64,000 bases of DNA, taken from Varroa destructor (Eukaryota > Arthropoda > Arachnida > Mesostigmata > Varroidae). The stretch spans positions 37,025,589 to 37,089,588 of the forward strand of contig NW_019211458.1 in NCBI RefSeq assembly GCF_002443255.2. The letters are read 5' to 3'. Within the stretch, counting starts at the first letter, position 1; each line of letters starts with the position of its first letter. The notes below the pieces were generated by a model, which saw only the letters and a program-made list of their open reading frames with translations, was not told where the DNA came from and searched no databases. This document shows, in pieces, positions 35,974-47,877 of the stretch. A program made the position numbers and the translations under genes.

Positions 35974-36705
35974 GTTGTCTATATCTTTGAAGATTTGATT
36001 GAAGGTTGTTTGAATGCTGTTGATCTGTTTTTAAGCTCCAACTTCAGCGGGATGATTAATATCGCAGTGTATCGTTTTCGAACAGTCCCGAATATAGGTT
36101 TTCTTGGTATGAATACGACAAATTGGATATTATTGTTTAATTATTGAGCTCATCCATATCCTATCTTAGCCTTGAGTTCGTGTCAATGTTAGTCCCAGTC
36201 TACCCATTCTGCGACAATGAAGCCATTAATGTGAGCAACCTGGCCCAACATGTCGTGTCTGATATGTACGGTAAGCAAGCTATACGGTATATTTTTAGTA
36301 TATGAAGAAAGGAAGGAAACAATTGCAAGGATCAAATGCATAGATTGAATCAGCACAGTGGGCAGCATCTTCATTGTTATGCTAATAGTTCTCGACGGAA
36401 AGATCTTCTTCGTGAAGAAAGAAGCTTGGTATAACAATGGACTAGGTGTCCACCCATATAACTTGACCATGTTCTCGTGTCGGTTCCAGAACCCAGTTTT
36501 TAGCACCCGTCGTGTGTGTCTGGACAAGCATCACACGATTACTATGTCTAGGGCTGCAAAACAACGAATATACCGAAATACACGCGCCTTACATCAGTGT
36601 CTCCATATCTTACAATCGTCTAAACTGTTTTCACGATAATATCTGCTCTATCAGTGAACCGCTGCCTGTTAGACGTTGACCGATTAAAGTTCACTAAACG
36701 ACATA

Positions 36706-36954
36706 ATGGTTTCAAAAAAACTACTTATGATAGTGTATATAGTTGGGGTAGGCGCACAGAACACTGACACTTTGCAAAAAGGCTTCCCAGATTTATATGA
36801 AAGTATCTATAGAAGTCATTCTAGTTTATGTGCGATCAGGTTTGATGTCTACGGAATTTTTGTGGGTTTATCTCAGAACTTTAGAGAGATTTGCAGTCAC
36901 AAGGTTGAAAATATAGTGGTAGGCTTTAAGACGATTTTAGATGCGATCCCTTAA
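36706..36954 (+). CDS. 82-codon ORF for a small secreted protein
   Basis: The ATG has a strong context (A at -3, G at +4). Residues 1-18, MVSKKLLMIVYIVGVGAQ, have the n, h and c regions of a signal peptide with cleavage near GA-Q-N. The 64-residue mature part starts NTDTLQKGFPDLYESIYRSH, has two Cys (one disulphide possible) and ends FKTILDAIP. No splice signals are needed. No AATAAA was seen within about 300 nt. It lies 1.8 kb from the intronless secreted gene, on the other strand. Family not recognised. Confidence 0.45.
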   Translation: MVSKKLLMIVYIVGVGAQNTDTLQKGFPDLYESIYRSHSSLCAIRFDVYGIFVGLSQNFREICSHKVENIVVGFKTILDAIP

Positions 36955-37209
36955 GCACGCGGAAAGGGTAAAACTTTTGCTCGGGATCAACTAAGTTTGG
37001 AGAGGCAAAAAACCCTACCAGGGTGCCCCCAGGTGGTCCTTACTAGTGGTGCTTAACTAACATCTAAGTAGAATACTCAAATTTTAAATAGGAAAAAGGT
37101 ATGACCCTAGATAGCCATGGCGTTCCATAAACCAGGAAACACTATCCTGTAGAGTACTTACAATCATTCCTGAATTTTTAGAGTGTAGACTGTCTTTAAT
37201 CTAGGTTAG

Positions 37210-37256
37210 TTTCAGTGTGCGTTGAGGTTTAAAAAAAACCTCAACGCACACTGAAA
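37210..37256. repeat. Perfect 21-bp hairpin with A5 loop
   Basis: Arms at 37210-37230 and 37236-37256 are exactly complementary; the loop 37231-37235 is AAAAA. Core arm sequence TTCAGTGTGCGTTGAGGTTT. Stem GC content is higher than its surroundings. Confidence 0.95.
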
Positions 37257-39772
37257 GGCGTCGTTTGTAGCGCAATCGTGCGTTTTTGCGTGGTTAAAAA
37301 CACTACATAATAGTTGCATTCACGTTTTTTTTTTATTACTAGGACAAAATGGGATTTTACTAAAAAGTCTACTGTGTTAACGCCAATAAGTAAACTGCTC
37401 GAGGTATCTGATCTAACAGCGTTTCGAAAACTGGAAAAACTTGTATGATAAATAAGTCTTGCACCCTCCGAAACAACGAGTCACGCATTGGCAAATGGCA
37501 GGAAATGCCATTGAAATTGAATATCCAGCAGCGTTGAGCACAATTTCGCATGAAGGCCAGCTCGACCACTGGAATGAAAGACTGCGTACTTCTAATAAAA
37601 GCAATTACTAGCAACTATCATAACACATTGCACAACCAACATGTGTGAATCCCACCTTATATAGTGCAAATAAGGGTAATATAATAAGTAAATGGAAGAT
37701 AACGTAATGATTGTAGCGTATACTCGACAGAGGTGGCTAAGAGACATCGTGGTGTACATAATGAATTTGTATGAAAAATGAATAAGAAAGCCTAATTATC
37801 GAGTGAATAGAAATTCTTAAATATGTCACAGTCAGATTTGATAAATACATCAACAGAGACATAGCCTGAATAGATAAAAAATGTGCTATTTAAATGTGCT
37901 CTGACGAAGGGAGCAGGAACATATATTTTTGGTAGCTTGCTTTCAATCCACAATTCAGATATAATGATCTATCAATCGTATAAGCGTTTACACATATGAG
38001 CGGGGTTGTGCGTGAACAGCTGGGCCATCACTGCGCTAAATCCCAGATGTTAACAATAGTACTAACCAGACTTATGAATAACCGGAAAATACCGTTTTTT
38101 TTTTTTTTTTTTTAAGTGTTTCGACATCATACATGGCGTATTCTGTGTGTAATTCAAAATTTGATTAAGGTGAAAAAGAATACACTAGCTTCCACGGGGG
38201 TAATCTAGTGAGCTTATAACGTACATTCAAACAATTCATATAACATATTTATAATACGAACAAGCGGCTCGCGTATGTAATCTATACCTAACCCAAGCAC
38301 ATGAAAGTTATTTGACGTGTGCTTATGTGCGTGTAACAGGTGAACATTAAATCTCCATAATCGTACTATTGATCTAGAAGACAAATATTTAAACTTAAAT
38401 TTCTCCCAAATTATAGACAATCCTTTATTTTTAATTATAGTCAACTAACAGTCAACCTAACACAAGCTTATAGTGGTAAATAATCTAGTAACGCATACTA
38501 TGGTACGTGTATATCCAAGTGGGTTGACTATATATTGATAGGTCTATTTGATTGCAAATTTAATTGAAAAGTACATCTTTAACTTAGACTAGAACTAAAA
38601 GAGGATCGACGCCGAGAACGAGCCTGTAAGGTTTCCGACATAAGAAGGCTGAAGGATGTTACGATTAGTGTTAGTTTATGATCTTTATCTTATGGGCACC
38701 AATGTAAAGTGCTATCAACACGAGATCAGTCCGGTTATCTTCGTGCCACGTCGGACATTCGGACTGATCGTGTAACATGTCCATGTTGAATCCTTGGCAA
38801 TAGACCGAATATTCCAGGGATAAGTTAGTTTTTCTGAATTAGGGTCACGCTCACTTAACCACACCACACTACTTCTAACAACAAACTTTTGGTATTATTA
38901 GGCTGAGCAAATGTTTTTCTATAGACGTGCATTACGCAGAATGCACATCATAGAGGCACTGTGTATCTGCTAATCAGAATATTATAGATCTTCTATAATA
39001 GATAGGGTTAATTAACAGACGAAGAGGCGTGTAGAAATCTGCCTCAACGTAATCTTTTTTTAGTATAACAATGAACATGTTAACCGGCTAAACCTAAATA
39101 GATCAGAATGCCCTATATAGACAACAGTTCCCTCCTGCACGATTTGAAGAGAAATATTCTACTTTTCGCAGCATTATATCTTTGGCGTACGTCATGCTAC
39201 GACGTAGTGTGTGCTCAAAAGAGACCATGAAGATGGCAGTTTTGTTGAGGAAAAACTGAAAACAGATATTTGTCTTTGCTAAAAACACAAACACTGACAG
39301 TTAGATGGGCCTATGCTCATGCATTGACATAAAACTATTTTTTCCAGCGCGACAGTGTCCGTTTATAAGGTTCGTTATGCTAGTTACCTTTCAGTACTGC
39401 ACTGTAAAGGTCTCTCATAGAAAATACTTAATAATAGGATATTAAATTGTTATTATAGAATTATATATCTCTCGTACTTCTAATAAAGCTTTCCATTCGA
39501 TTTTCAGGGTTGCTTTGCACGTCATGTCTCGTTTTAACCTATACTCACTGTTATGCTAATGTCAGCTGAGCAGTTGAAATGGGCGTCAAGTGGATGCAGA
39601 TTTGAGTATAGATCCTGCCTTCGAATCATGTTAACTCGCTGGTAATAGGGATGCTGATAAACATGAATAATACTATTAATCAAAGTAGTGAGAAATAGCG
39701 AAGCCGTCCGAGTTTAGGTTTCCCGCACAAAGGTTGCAAATGGTGACACTACTATTAACCGCTGAAACCTAG
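37257..39772. other. Stretch without a supported gene
   Basis: AT-rich intergenic DNA with a T19 run (38095-38113) and a bulged hairpin (38719-38733 with 38760-38772). ORFs at 37.4 kb and 38.3 kb overlap each other and show no signals. Confidence 0.5.
38719..38772. repeat. Inverted repeat with 13-bp stem and 2-nt bulge
   Basis: CACGAGATCAGTCCG pairs with CGGACTGATCGTG across a 26-nt loop; the left arm carries two extra bases. Confidence 0.75.
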
Positions 39773-39780
39773 TATATAAA
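39773..39780 (+). promoter_or_regulatory. TATA box upstream of a signal-peptide exon
   Basis: TATATAAA, 73 nt before the ATG at 39853, which allows a start site near 39803-39810 and a 5' leader of about 45 nt. Confidence 0.4.
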
Positions 39781-39852
39781 ACGGCGTCAAATGCACACTC
39801 TTTGAAACCTAGTTAGGTTTGCTAAGGAAAAGTCCAAGACAAACCTCGGCCA

Positions 39853-39981
39853 ATGCTATTGGTATATATAATTTTTGCTATAGTCGTACAGCCAGTGGAC
39901 GGAACCTGGTGTCAAGGGGTCCTCCTCCTATCCTCGATGGAAGACAACCGGTATGTTCCGGCAATGTCTCAAACCTCGTGA
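39853..39981 (+). CDS. Signal-peptide exon or 42-residue secreted peptide
   Basis: ATG opens MLLVYIIFAIVVQPVDG, a good signal peptide, followed by TWCQGVLLLSSMEDN. At 39950 the sequence ACAACCG|gtatgt offers a donor in phase 2, the same phase as the signal-peptide intron of the repeat gene. If unspliced, the frame ends after ten more codons at TGA (39979-39981). No convincing downstream exon was found; the acceptor cattag at 40095 gives only six further codons. TATA support upstream favours a real transcript. Confidence 0.38.
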   Translation: MLLVYIIFAIVVQPVDGTWCQGVLLLSSMEDNRYVPAMSQTS

Positions 39982-41089
39982 ATTGAGAACCGGTTTGAGA
40001 GTTGTACTTATATATTTTTTAACCATACGGCTAGAAGATATTAAGTACGAGTTCTACATAAGTAGGACACCGAATAAACCATCTTCAATTCATTAGGTTT
40101 TGTCTGATAATGTGACTCTATTTAAAAATGATGTGGCGACCTTTATCAATCAAAGACATGATGTATTTTATTGGATTTAAAAATGATTTTTAATTTACCG
40201 TTAGAGTCTGGACTTCTAAAAAAAAAACTCGGATGAATTTATTACTTGCTGAAGCACATTAGGCCATCTGACGTCTAATTCATATATGAGGCTAGCTTAG
40301 TATTTCTGTATACAGTAATGTATGTGATTACGGCAAGGTGGAATCAGTAGTTTTCTATATCATTACCGCTACGCTAGCAACATTGTAAAAGAAAAATAAT
40401 ACGCTAGTCATTGTCAATGGAAAATTTACGAAGTAAATGATTGATCTGCTAACAATTCCTTAGAATGAAAATTAGAAAAAAGATATCCCTTGCGTTTTGT
40501 ATTCTTGTGGACATAGTATGCCGCATAAACCTCTTTGTTTTCGGTCGTCTCTTTTAGTTCCGGACAAAAATACGGAAGAATTTTTTTAGGTAAAAAAGTC
40601 GCTGTTCAAGTATAACGTAAGCAGTTGAGCAATAAAATTGAGCAAAGTGCATTAGGTCACATAAATATTTGTAATAACAGACGAAGTTTTCGTTAATAAG
40701 CGTTTACGTCTGATGAATATGCGCAGTGATAGTTATACTGTCTCGTTATTCTCAGCCGATGTAATATATGTATGTATACATAGAAGATGTATAATTATCA
40801 CTGCTAATACGCTAACAAATACCTTTATTGAAATACAAATGAGTTAAGTAACTGTTTCATGCAGGGTTTTTTCTGACTAAAATATAAACGCAGCCAATCC
40901 TTTATCAAGGACTGACCCTGTCCCGTTCTTTTCAACTTACGGTAGTGGAAGTACGATGGCGAACTAAAAGTGCGTTTACCGTGACGATCGTTGCAAGCGG
41001 AATTGGTCCGGGGCTTTATATTACAACAACCCTCTATGCTTTTCAGATGGAAAATGCTATGCACGGTGTTCAAAATAGCCCCATAATAG

Positions 41090-41180
41090 TTCTCATATGA
41101 GACTCAAACTTATAATTCTAACATCGTCCGCGGGGACTGCCCTGCCGGTACCGAGCGCTAACCTATTGCGCCACTGGGCA
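41090..41180 (-). tRNA. tRNA-Ile(UAU)-like pseudogene or SINE head
   Basis: Read on the - strand from 41180, the 5' part (CCCAGTGGCGCAATAGGTTA then GCGCTCGGTAC) is very close to animal tRNA-Ile(UAU) as I remember it, with an intact A box and a GCGC/GCGC D stem. The 3' part has a T-loop TTTGAGT with a 4/5-paired stem (B box GTTTGAGTC). The acceptor stem pairs only 4 of 7, and the middle is about 18 nt too long for a plain tRNA, even allowing for an intron. A degenerate tRNA or the head of a tRNA-derived retroposon fits best. Confidence 0.5.
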
Positions 41181-41241
41181 CACTGACCTAAATCCCTAAC
41201 AACCTATGTCAGAGTATTTGAATAGGCATAAAAAAGTAATA

Positions 41242-41306
41242 ATACAATTATATATATTTATATAATTTATTAATTAATTAATTTATTTATATAATTATAA
41301 TTGTAT
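41242..41306. repeat. 65-bp AT palindrome
   Basis: Outer arms ATACAATTATA and TATAATTGTAT are perfectly inverted; the inside is an imperfect AT palindrome centred on repeated AATT. It lies 62 bp upstream of the tRNA-like element in that element's direction. Potential cruciform. Confidence 0.75.
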
Positions 41307-44300
41307 ATATACCGCCGTGACGTATTATCACTGCATGTTAAATTTTTAGAACAAAAATAGAAAGCAAAATGCGGTAAGATCTCTAGAGGCTTACCCATGG
41401 AACGCTACACTGAACAGTTTATGGTCTCAACTGAAATAGCGGTGAGTTGAGCTGAAATAGCACTGATCGTTTCCCTAATAACGGCCCATTTATCAAAATA
41501 GCGCTCACTCATAGTCAACAATATGACCAGTCTCTTAAATAAAACGTAGACCTAAAACGCCTATTTGACCTTGCTTTTAGGACTAATAGACCAGACTCAA
41601 AGGAAACTAGATTTACGTAGGTACTTTCTTGTAGACCGATACAAAATATTTCAGATGTGCAGCGTTCAAGAAACTGGCTTAGTGTAAATATCTAAAACCT
41701 AACTGAGATATTTTGCTAGTAGGTACCTTGTGCTTACCACAGTCATGGGTGCACACTAAAATGGTATAACAGGTGACAAGAGAAATGTCATAATTACACA
41801 CAAATGCTAATATTTTTTATCTGATTATTCAGTCGTATTCTTGCTTCTCTTGACGTTTATTTCTCGATGTAACTTTTGAAGATCGTTACTTTCGTCCATC
41901 TGAAACATTCGGTATAACATATGTATTCATCTAATCTTTTTAGCTCAGAAATGCACCCAAAGTTCTCAAACTAGAATCGGGCTTATGAACGGCATCCCTG
42001 ACGGTTTCAGTAACATTCACCTTAAAAAACGCTATCTTTAGCATTGTATCACAACTATCCGGAAACAGCAAATAGTCTCTCCATTTGACCTATTCAGTAA
42101 AATAGTGAGCTTCCGATTGACGAATAAGGTCATATTGATCAGTGAACGTTCGGATGGTAACTTTAAACTCTGACGAATTATGTATCAAGTCAACTACGAG
42201 ATAAAAGCTAGAACTAGAACGCCATCGATTCTTTGGTTTTGATACGTAATGACCCAATGACCCATATACGACACATGCGTTAGGCGCAGATGCACTTCTT
42301 TTTCTATTAAGGTTCTGGTGCTCCTGTGCTCTCGGGGACCTAATATGTTCCTGACATTATGCTTCAATGCCACAGAAAGCTCATATCACTTGAAAGGTCG
42401 ACTAGAAAAGTAACATCTGATGAACTTCCGTTTTATATGTTAAGTTGTATAACCTTTTGAAATATTCACTAATTTAATACTTTTTGAAACATTCGATTAT
42501 TGACATCACTTACATTAAGAACATGCCGAAAGGACACTACTCATCCGAGCAGAATAGGAGGCGTAGTATACGACAGGTCTTACAGATATCATGTTTTTGT
42601 ACAAAGGCAACAAATCAACTGTTTCAACTCGAAACGTAATGGAAACTTTTTGTTGGTTGGCCACGTAAGCGGGTGTTGTGACCGAGAACGGTACCCTATT
42701 TCTACACTATTGCAATTATCCAAATGGATTACTCAGCTCCTCAATAAGCTCGCGTTGGTAAATGCTTGTCGGCCTTTCTTAAGAAAAGCCCACCGCTTCT
42801 TGTTTTTAAGACTCTTAAGCTACTTCTACGAAACGTTCACGTTTGGACTTGTAGCAACACATTCTTCAGATGTGTCCATCAAGCAATGATGGGCTTCAGA
42901 TTGTTTTCTCTTTCCCCACTTCAGGAAAGCTTAATGTCCATAAATTTGTGACTCGCGTCGAATTCTTCGTTATGGAGGTTTTCCCTTTTGAGAAAGCCAT
43001 CTCTCTAAATTGCCCCAGAGTTGAACAAGTGACCATTGCAAAACTAATAAAACTGTTTCACCGATAATCAGGGTGTGACTATCAACGTTACAAAAACACG
43101 TGAGATGGTCTTGGTTCAAACTCGGACGTGAATACCTTTTCATTTCTTGCCGGTAGGGCTCAGCCGCGTCAGCTAAAACCGTTCTAACATACACTCAACT
43201 CGGTAATCTAATGTTTATGCTATCTAGTTTCTAAAGATAATCCAATAATAAATTCGATTGATTGACCATATCTGAATTAAATGTTGGGGATTTCATGACC
43301 AATACGGGCGTGCTTAGTATGTCATTGACTCAACAATCCCGGTGACCATCAGTACTTCGAATCCATTGCTGCATTATGTGTCAAATTAATTAGTATTAAC
43401 TGTAAAGTTCAAAAAGCCCATATACGTGTGTACATATGCCGTCCTGCTAGTGGTACATTTATGTCAAATCAGTCGTGATCGTTGATGACATAGATAGTGA
43501 AAAACTGTCGAAACCTCAGGCTGTCGCTTATTGCTGCACGGGATATACTGGTAATACAAAGAGTCATGAACATACGTTTTAATAGATCCCAGTCTGCAGT
43601 AGAGGCAAAAGTACACCCACAAGAGAGGTCCTTTTTATAAACAATATCAGGTAAACAATATTAACATCAAGGCATATTGGGGCTCGATCTGCAAAGCCTG
43701 ATCGCATTGTAGCCTGAATACGCTTTGAGACATATTGCTCATGGAAAAACTATATGCCTGAAATTAACAATGCGACAAAGGCTGGCACTCGAAAGTGTTC
43801 CGTAATATTGAACCTGACTTACGAGATCTTCAATATACCTACAGTAAAAAAAGATCACTAGATAATCCAAGAAGCGCGATTCGACTTCTTTCTTACGAGA
43901 TAATCCAGCACGGATAAACCCGTATCGACGCGATCGTGTGGGCACCACTGGAGCCACCATTCTTGAGGAATCAAAGGGCCCTTTATATTTCTACACCTCG
44001 ATTGGTTCTATAGAGGTGAAGCTGAGCTTTTGCTTCATCGCATACGTATATCATCGGTTCTGCCCATGAGGTGTATCATCCAGATCCTCACAGCTCTGAA
44101 ACAATCAAGCAGTATATTACGCATGGGCATGTCTTTTTCATTAACAGGATGAATACTTTTTGTAATAGCATTATGCTTCGCTTGTGATACTAAACCTCAC
44201 TGGGTCATGTTTTGTATACGGTAACGTCAGAGCTTTTCGAACCTATGACCAACAATACTAAGAATGCGGGTCCCCATCAGTAACTTCGAAGTTAATAAAG

Positions 44301-45457
44301 GAACTAATAAGAATAAAAAAAAAAAGTGGGATGCATCCAATAAAGCTAAGCTAACTAGAGTTAGGCAGCCTTCCGTCCGTTATTAGCGACCCTTGTAAAC
44401 CAAAGGCAAAAAGCTCCAACAATATACAAGCTATGAAAATATACCATATCCGAAGTGATAACAAACAACTACTGTTAGAACTACTAACCTTTATCGTTTG
44501 CCTACGGCAGAGTTGTCGATCCTTGCCGCCCAAGTCTCCAAACAAAGGTGGAATAACTGTAAATCAACAAACATTTGAGAATGGTATTATTGAATTATAT
44601 GAATTGAAAGCACAGTACCACCCTTAAAAGCACAGGTATGAAAAAACCGAGACCACAACAATCAGGTGAAAAGGTTCGATTTGTGCAAAACAAAGGGGAA
44701 AGCAAAAAACAGCCCCGTCCACATTTGGCAATGAGCAAAGAACAAGAATAAAGAACTTTACACAAGCAACTACAGGTGAATTGACAAAATAATGCAAACA
44801 ACTTGTAGAAGTTCGAAGAACCTTTTTAAGAAATCTATATATTACTTTTTAATTACCCCTCTCACTTTTCTGGCGGTAAAGTTTAACGATTTTAGTTATC
44901 ATATGGGGGCAAGTTAAATATAAGTGAATTAATTCATACAAGCTATAAGGTTCCATATGCGTATGATGTTAGCGACCCCTAATATTTGTACTATCTAAAA
45001 TTTTATTTTATTGCACAAAGATGTAGGTGCAAAAGAGCTAAAGACAGAAATGAGTATCTGTTTCAAGCTAAACGGTAAATCGTGCTTCGAGTTTTCGCAA
45101 AAATGTAAAGCTTTTTAAGAAACATGACATTTATTAGTCGGTGATTGCTGATGAAAGTCGATCGATTTGTTATAACTCTGTTCAACCGATATACGCTCTG
45201 GCACGCTAAATACTAGCTACAAAGAAGGTGTCCTTGCGATAAAATGAGAGTAATTGGTTTGAGTAGGGTCTACGGAAATTCAATTATAAAGAGAAACTTA
45301 AAAATTTATTGATTTCGTCGCACATATAGCTTCCTGTTATGTTTATCATACACTGTTATGTTTATTACATGTAGAAGTGGTTAAGTGTTTGGGTAGGCGC
45401 GCCGATAAAAACAGTTTTGAAGGTTAAATACGGAAAGCTAAAGTTCGATGTGTTAAA
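41307..45457. other. Stretch without a supported gene
   Basis: Contains a 129-codon ORF without an ATG start (42500-42889), a - strand ATG ORF of 73 codons with strong Kozak (43739-43960, MVAPVVPTRSRRYGFIRAGL...) and a purine-rich zone (44.4-44.8 kb) with short basic ORFs. None has splice, signal or domain support sufficient for a call. Confidence 0.45.
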
Positions 45458-47877
45458 ATGATCAGTCTATTGGAGGTGGCTGTGGACAATTGCCTTCCTA
45501 CCCTATCATCTGAACTGGTGAATGTGTCAGTAATTTTCACGGGCGATCGTTTTCTATGTCATTCTATGGTATGACAGAACCCAAAACTCGCGATGGAAAC
45601 TTAAGCCTTCCGGTCTGTGGACCCGTATAGTATTATCAATGACTTGCCACCCCTGAAAAACCCAGTAAGCAATACTTTCCCCGCGTATGTCTGTACTGTC
45701 CTAACTGTAGGCTTCCTTTGGCCCAAACATACGCCCTGGCAGTAGCCGTGCTGAAGAGAGCCAACTAATGTTCCTCTCAACTTCCACTGCTACGATAAAG
45801 GATATAGCCATACCGTCGGGGCGTCTAAGTACTGCTTGAGTAGCCGTCTTCGTGACCCTTTCTACTATATAGGTAGTTTTAGCGAGTTGACAAAAAGCTA
45901 TTAGTTCAAACTTGAAAACTGACAAAACCTAAAATCTGCTTACCGTGTGAGTATCGAAAATCAGTTTTGGGCTTGCATTAATGCAGTTAGCTACCTGCCC
46001 AGCCAGCCCTTCCGCCGCGATAGTTTAGATTGCCTGCTGTTAGATCATGTCAAATTTGCCCTCACGATAGAATAGTGTTAATGCCTATACGTACAAAACT
46101 TAGAAACACGTGGCGATCTTGATCATAAATTGGATGCGAACACATTCCGTTTTGTGTTAGAAGCCGGCCGCGGGTAGCGATACTTAACAGCGATACCGGA
46201 CGTGAAACCCGAAATATTTATTTTCGAATATATCGAACCTCAGCGTGCAGTAGGCCTGTGGTTTTTTCCTATGTTTTTCCCCATAGGACTTGCCTTCCGA
46301 CTGGGCTGCGTTTAAGGTTTCGATAGACCAATCACTACACTCGATAATTCAATTTCGGACAACGGTCACTTGGGGCGCAATATATATTCCAATGATGGTT
46401 CTATTTATCGGGGTGTACATATCAAGTATGTGATTATCTGGAGAGGTGATAAGGCGATTAGTGCAAAGATAGGAATAGATGACTCGATAGACCACTGTGC
46501 GCGATAGAAAGAAGAATGAATTTTTATGTCACGTCTTCGAAAGGTTTCGACTAGTGCAGATGATGCTGTTACATTAATGAATCTAAAAAAAAAAAAAAAA
46601 AAAAACGATAATGTACTTTTAAAATGTATTTCATTTATTAATATCAAGCACATATGCTTGAAGTTCGGCAGGGCACATATCGTCCTGTGTTACTCAAGCC
46701 GGAAGCTTTTGAAGGCTTACTCGTCCAGCTACTAAAGCACAATGCTATGAATAATCTTTATAACCTTTTTCCGACACATTTCCATAATAAATGATGTATA
46801 TAGTTACCTTAGTTTCACAATAACGCAAATATATTGTGTAAAAATCGGCGTTTCTCCGAGGCTATAAGACAATTTACGGTTTTGATAAAGCAAAGTTGAC
46901 TACGAACCTTGAGATGCCACAGAGCCCCTAAGACCATTTGTTAAGGTACCACTTCTTTACGTTCACGTTTTAGATTGAACTAGTTCTGGCTGATTATTTC
47001 TAATGGCTCCAGCGATAATGATTGCCTCCATCGTATCTCATGTAGTGTGTCTCTAGCCCCAGATTGAACCAAGCCTTAGGCCGATGTCTGGTTGGTGATG
47101 TCTGGATGGTTTGCCAATCGAAATAGTCGACGTAGCATCTAATCAACACACAAAAATCGAAGACGACCTTACAATTACAGAGAGATGACCGGTATTGTCG
47201 CTAACATGCAATCGTATTGTAGTAATTTTGAGAATAGGCTCATCCATTTTGCAAAATTCAATTAATTTTCTGCAATTATAATAATTTTTATGGTACTAAT
47301 TAGGACACCTAAGGCACTAGCGTCATCTACTATTAAACCTATAATTCTTTAGCAACTCGTTTGCGTTTCGCCCGCGATAGTGTTCTATACAAGATATTAT
47401 GCTAGAATGTCATCGTTCGGGTTGCAGTTTATAAGAGCGAGGTAGTTTTCGGGAAGAGGACAAGGGAACCATCGAAGAGGGTAGGTATTATACAAATTGC
47501 CTGTTTTCTTTGTCTTATTGGCCTGACTATATGCAATTTCAACAAACAACAGTAGCAATAGTCCTCGCCGCTGTCGTCTTCGACATCTGCAACTGAAAGA
47601 TTCGTGTAGCTATCGCTATAGAATTTGCGGCAGAAAGATTGCCTCAGCTTCTCTACCCCGTCGCCTTGCGTTTAAGGCTCTTCTAGGCCCCAGCTAGTTG
47701 GCTCGCAGGCACGGTTCCTTAACGAAACTGCGCAGCTTTTACCGGTATCCTGTTCGCAATGCGCAAGCAAATACTAAACTTGCCTTCACCTTTGTCCCTT
47801 TCCCGTTTCAGAGACGACAGAGTTTCTACCCTCTCCAGCCACCTGCAGGCGCTGTGAGTCAGCCAATTCAGCCTTAG
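45458..47877 (+). CDS. Candidate four-exon gene for a single-pass membrane protein
   Basis: Exons 45458-45568, 46287-46425, 47428-47480 and 47812-47877 join in phases 0, 1, 0 to give 122 residues ending TAG. The two best acceptors are long pyrimidine tracts (tttttccccatag before 46287; ctttcccgtttcag before 47812). Exon 2 reads DLPSDWAAFKVSIDQSLHSI and then a membrane segment, GAIYIPMMVLFIGVYIS. Exon 3 continues with a basic tail, YKSEVVFGKRTREPSKR, and exon 4 with RRQSFYPLQPPAGAVSQPIQ. A hydrophobic helix followed by a basic cytoplasmic tail is typical of type I topology. Exons 2-4 are better supported than exon 1 (MISLLEVAVDNCLPTL...; donor CTATG|gtatga). Family not recognised. Confidence 0.42.
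46585..46605 (+). repeat. A21 homopolymer
   Basis: Twenty-one consecutive A in intron 2 of the candidate membrane-protein gene; no flanking duplication noticed. Confidence 0.9.

Noticed and set aside
36189..36639. Overlapping ORFs on both strands near 36.4 kb
   Set aside because: Mutual shadows; neither has a signal peptide or good start context.
42500..42889. 129-codon + ORF
   Set aside because: Begins with TTG, no ATG, no domain, no splice signals in phase.
45458..45571. Weak resemblance of LVNVSVIFTGDRFLCHSMV to the start of a BTB domain
   Set aside because: Only about 20 residues, no downstream BTB helices in any frame, and an in-frame TGA follows.
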